The notes beneath the pieces were generated by a model. The model had not been told where the DNA came from. It ran no database searches and saw nothing but the letters and a program-made list of their open reading frames with translations. The position numbers and the translations under genes were made by a program. Source: JADKHC01 sp047600805 (GTDB lineage Bacteria > Verrucomicrobiota > Verrucomicrobiia > Opitutales > Opitutaceae). Taken from it: a stretch of DNA of 64,000 bases. Of this stretch, positions 62,490-64,000 are shown one piece after another. The number at the start of each line of letters is the position of its first letter. The stretch's first letter is position 1. The DNA lies in the NCBI GenBank assembly GCA_047600805.1, contig JASGKG010000001.1, forward strand, positions 620,001 to 684,000, read 5' to 3'.

Positions 62490-62625
62490 GCTTTAGGTTA
62501 GGTCCCACAGGTGACGATTTGGCTTCGAGCAGGTGACAAGCAGGTGAAACTCCCCAAGCCGATGATCTTGGCTGTCTTCGCAAAAAAGCTGCTTAAAAAA
62601 CCGTGAAAAGCGCCAACGATGCTTT

Positions 62626-62654
62626 TTGACTCGCGACAACGCGGCGAATAAACA
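62626..62654 (+). promoter_or_regulatory. possible sigma70-type promoter upstream of parA
   Basis: TTGACT at 62626-62631 is followed after 17 bp by TAAACA at 62649-62654. The -35 box is near consensus but the -10 matches in only three positions. It is 44 bp upstream of the parA start. Confidence 0.3.
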
Positions 62655-62697
62655 ATTCAAGTCACTTGCTCAACGTACCTTAAAGTTACTCCACTTC

Positions 62698-63588
62698 ATG
62701 GCCCGCAAAATTAGTTTTATCAATTACAAGGGTGGCGTCGGCAAAACCTCCCTTGTCGTGAATGTGGCGGCTTGTCTGGCCAAAGAAGGCCAGCGTGTGC
62801 TTTTGTGCGACTTGGACACGCAGTCGAACGCTAGCATCTGGTTGTTGAAGTTGGATCGTTGGAACAAGATCAACAGTTCGGGCGAGGGTGCAATTTTTTC
62901 GATTTTCAATCCCGGTACTGTGCGGATCAGGGACTTGGTTGTGAAGTCGGTGGTTGAAGGAAAGAACGGCGAAAAGCTTCTTCCCTCGCTGGACCTGGTG
63001 CCGACCACTTTTAATCTCGTCGACTTGGAGAACGAGTACGAACCCGAATCTAAACGTCCGGCGTACGCCATTTTTCAAGAACAACTCGCGGAAATCGAGA
63101 GCAACTACGACTACATCCTTTTTGACTGCCCGCCGAATATTTTGCGCGCCTCGCAATGCGGCGTCTTCTGTTCGAACGAGGTTTACGTGCCGGCAAATCC
63201 GGATGCGCTGAGTTTGATCGGGTTTACGCTTTTGATCGAAAAGCTCGGCAAATTTCACCAACTCTCCGCCAGCTTCCGCACGGTTGAAATGGGACCGCCG
63301 GCGCAGGTGCGCGGTGTGGTTTTCAATTCGATCAAGACGAACGTCGATATCGAGGTGCCGAAAATGCGCATGCAGCTTCGCATGAATCAATTTCGGACGG
63401 CTCGTCGCGTGGCGCAGAGCGCAAAGATTTTCACGAGCCAGGTTCGCGACGCGATGGTGGTGCGTCGCGCGGTCACGTTGGGCCTGCCCGTCGTGCTTGT
63501 CGGCCAGGAGGCTCAGCAAGAGGACAATGTTGCCCATGATTATCGGAGGGTTGCGGCGGAAATCATGAACCATACGCCAGAGGTATAA
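62698..63588 (+). CDS. ParA-family ATPase
   Basis: The 296-aa product is a deviant Walker A ATPase: KGGVGKTSLVVNVAACLA at residues 10-27, switch I DLDTQSNASIWLL, and Walker B YDYILFDCPPNI. Such proteins position chromosomes, plasmids or protein clusters. No ParB gene or parS-like site is visible next to it. A long insertion (KNGEKLLPSLDLVPTTFNLV) matches the usual ParA/Soj layout. The start at ATG 62698 removes a poor N-terminal extension. The following gene starts 21 bp later and may encode its partner. Confidence 0.92.
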   Translation: MARKISFINYKGGVGKTSLVVNVAACLAKEGQRVLLCDLDTQSNASIWLLKLDRWNKINSSGEGAIFSIFNPGTVRIRDLVVKSVVEGKNGEKLLPSLDLVPTTFNLVDLENEYEPESKRPAYAIFQEQLAEIESNYDYILFDCPPNILRASQCGVFCSNEVYVPANPDALSLIGFTLLIEKLGKFHQLSASFRTVEMGPPAQVRGVVFNSIKTNVDIEVPKMRMQLRMNQFRTARRVAQSAKIFTSQVRDAMVVRRAVTLGLPVVLVGQEAQQEDNVAHDYRRVAAEIMNHTPEV

Positions 63589-63609
63589 TCCAGCGTCAAT
63601 TTCACCATC

Positions 63610-64000
63610 ATGCCTGATCCTGATCCAACGTCCGCGGGTTCCGAACCAAGCCACGAGACGCTTCGCCCAGAGTGGGAAAAGGTTCGGCGCGCATTCAGGA
63701 CCTCGATCATGGTCGACACTGCGCTCAGTAGCTTGGCGCAAAATGTCGATGGTCCTGATTGGCCGCTCACGGGTGCCGACGAGACGCCCTCGAAATACAT
63801 CGATCTGTCCTACGACGAGCTCATCGCCACGCCGGGTCTGGCCGGTAACACGGGCCGGGTGCAGCAGTTGATCACGATCTTGCGCGAGACGCAGGCGTTC
63901 GATGATCCGTTTGGCCAGATGGTTTCAGAAACGGCGGAGGCGGCGGACAAAGACAACCCGCTTCTCAAGAATATGGCGAAGCTGGGGATTTCTGAGGATT
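63610..64000 (+). CDS. unknown protein downstream of parA (3' cut by window)
   Basis: An open frame starts at ATG 63610 and runs off the window end without a stop, giving at least 130 residues. The start is acidic and Pro/Ser-rich (MPDPDPTSAGSEPSHETLRP), then more helical (EWEKVRRAFRTSIMVDTAL and GNTGRVQQLITILRETQAF). No family is recognised. The 21-bp gap to parA suggests co-expression, so it may be the partner that recruits the ATPase. Confidence 0.7.
   Translation, partial: MPDPDPTSAGSEPSHETLRPEWEKVRRAFRTSIMVDTALSSLAQNVDGPDWPLTGADETPSKYIDLSYDELIATPGLAGNTGRVQQLITILRETQAFDDPFGQMVSETAEAADKDNPLLKNMAKLGISED

Overview
The window looks like a chromosomal segment of a free-living, aerobic Gram-negative bacterium, most likely a verrucomicrobium of the Opitutaceae type. 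This rests on three things: an alternative complex III (ACIII) operon fused to a cbb3-type oxidase operon; outer-membrane functions (TolC-family protein, TonB receptor, Wzm/Wzt); and many short palindromic elements of the kind seen in such genomes. The taxonomic call is inference from gene content, not a database match. I see no insertion sequence, prophage or CRISPR array.

Layout. 1-1.1 kb: two unrecognised genes, the first cut by the window edge. 1.4-4.1 kb: a polysaccharide ABC exporter (wzt, wzm, minus strand) whose two genes are separated by 360 bp of CACAGA-type repeats. 4.3-8.9 kb: a tripartite efflux operon (outer-membrane protein, membrane-fusion protein, FtsX-like permease, LolD-like ATPase); the ATPase gene carries a frameshift. 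9.4-21.1 kb: the respiratory supercluster actABCDEF, a 98-aa membrane protein, ccoS-like, ccoN, ccoO and a monohaem ccoP-like gene, tightly packed and closed by an intrinsic terminator. It would move electrons from quinol through ACIII cytochromes to a cbb3 oxidase. 21.3-25.2 kb: an ankyrin-like protein, an orphan receiver, a HAD phosphatase and a secreted hydrolase with a poly-Ser C-terminal tail. 25.2-31.2 kb: a giant uvrA with four ABC modules and two palindromic elements inside its reading frame. 31.2-38.8 kb: glycosyltransferase, small membrane protein, dihydrolipoyl dehydrogenase, TonB receptor, GDSL esterase and GNAT acetyltransferase. 38.9-44.5 kb: two GH2 glycosidases in tandem.

44.7-49.1 kb: lysC and thrC with a frameshifted four-helix-bundle gene and flanking inverted repeats wedged between them, then a methyltransferase and two small proteins. 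49.4-55.6 kb: a molybdenum hydroxylase (2Fe-2S and Mo subunits), XdhC, a MocA-like enzyme and a cytochrome c/sorbosone-dehydrogenase fusion, which reads as a periplasmic oxidation module feeding cytochrome c. 55.7-60.4 kb: a Na+/H+ antiporter, tRNA-Cys and an ABC exporter pair. 60.4-64 kb: a cytidylyltransferase/GHMP-kinase fusion, a GreA-like factor, a receiver protein and a ParA ATPase with an unknown partner running off the end.

The most unusual structure is the set of palindromic elements. One family (GTCGGA-rich arms) flanks the four-helix-bundle gene and also sits, without a gene, inside uvrA. A second family (AACGTTC-rich) sits elsewhere in the same uvrA, and a third (CACAGA-rich) lies around the wzt/wzm genes. 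Together they suggest a mobile or formerly mobile repeat system that tolerates insertion into coding sequence.
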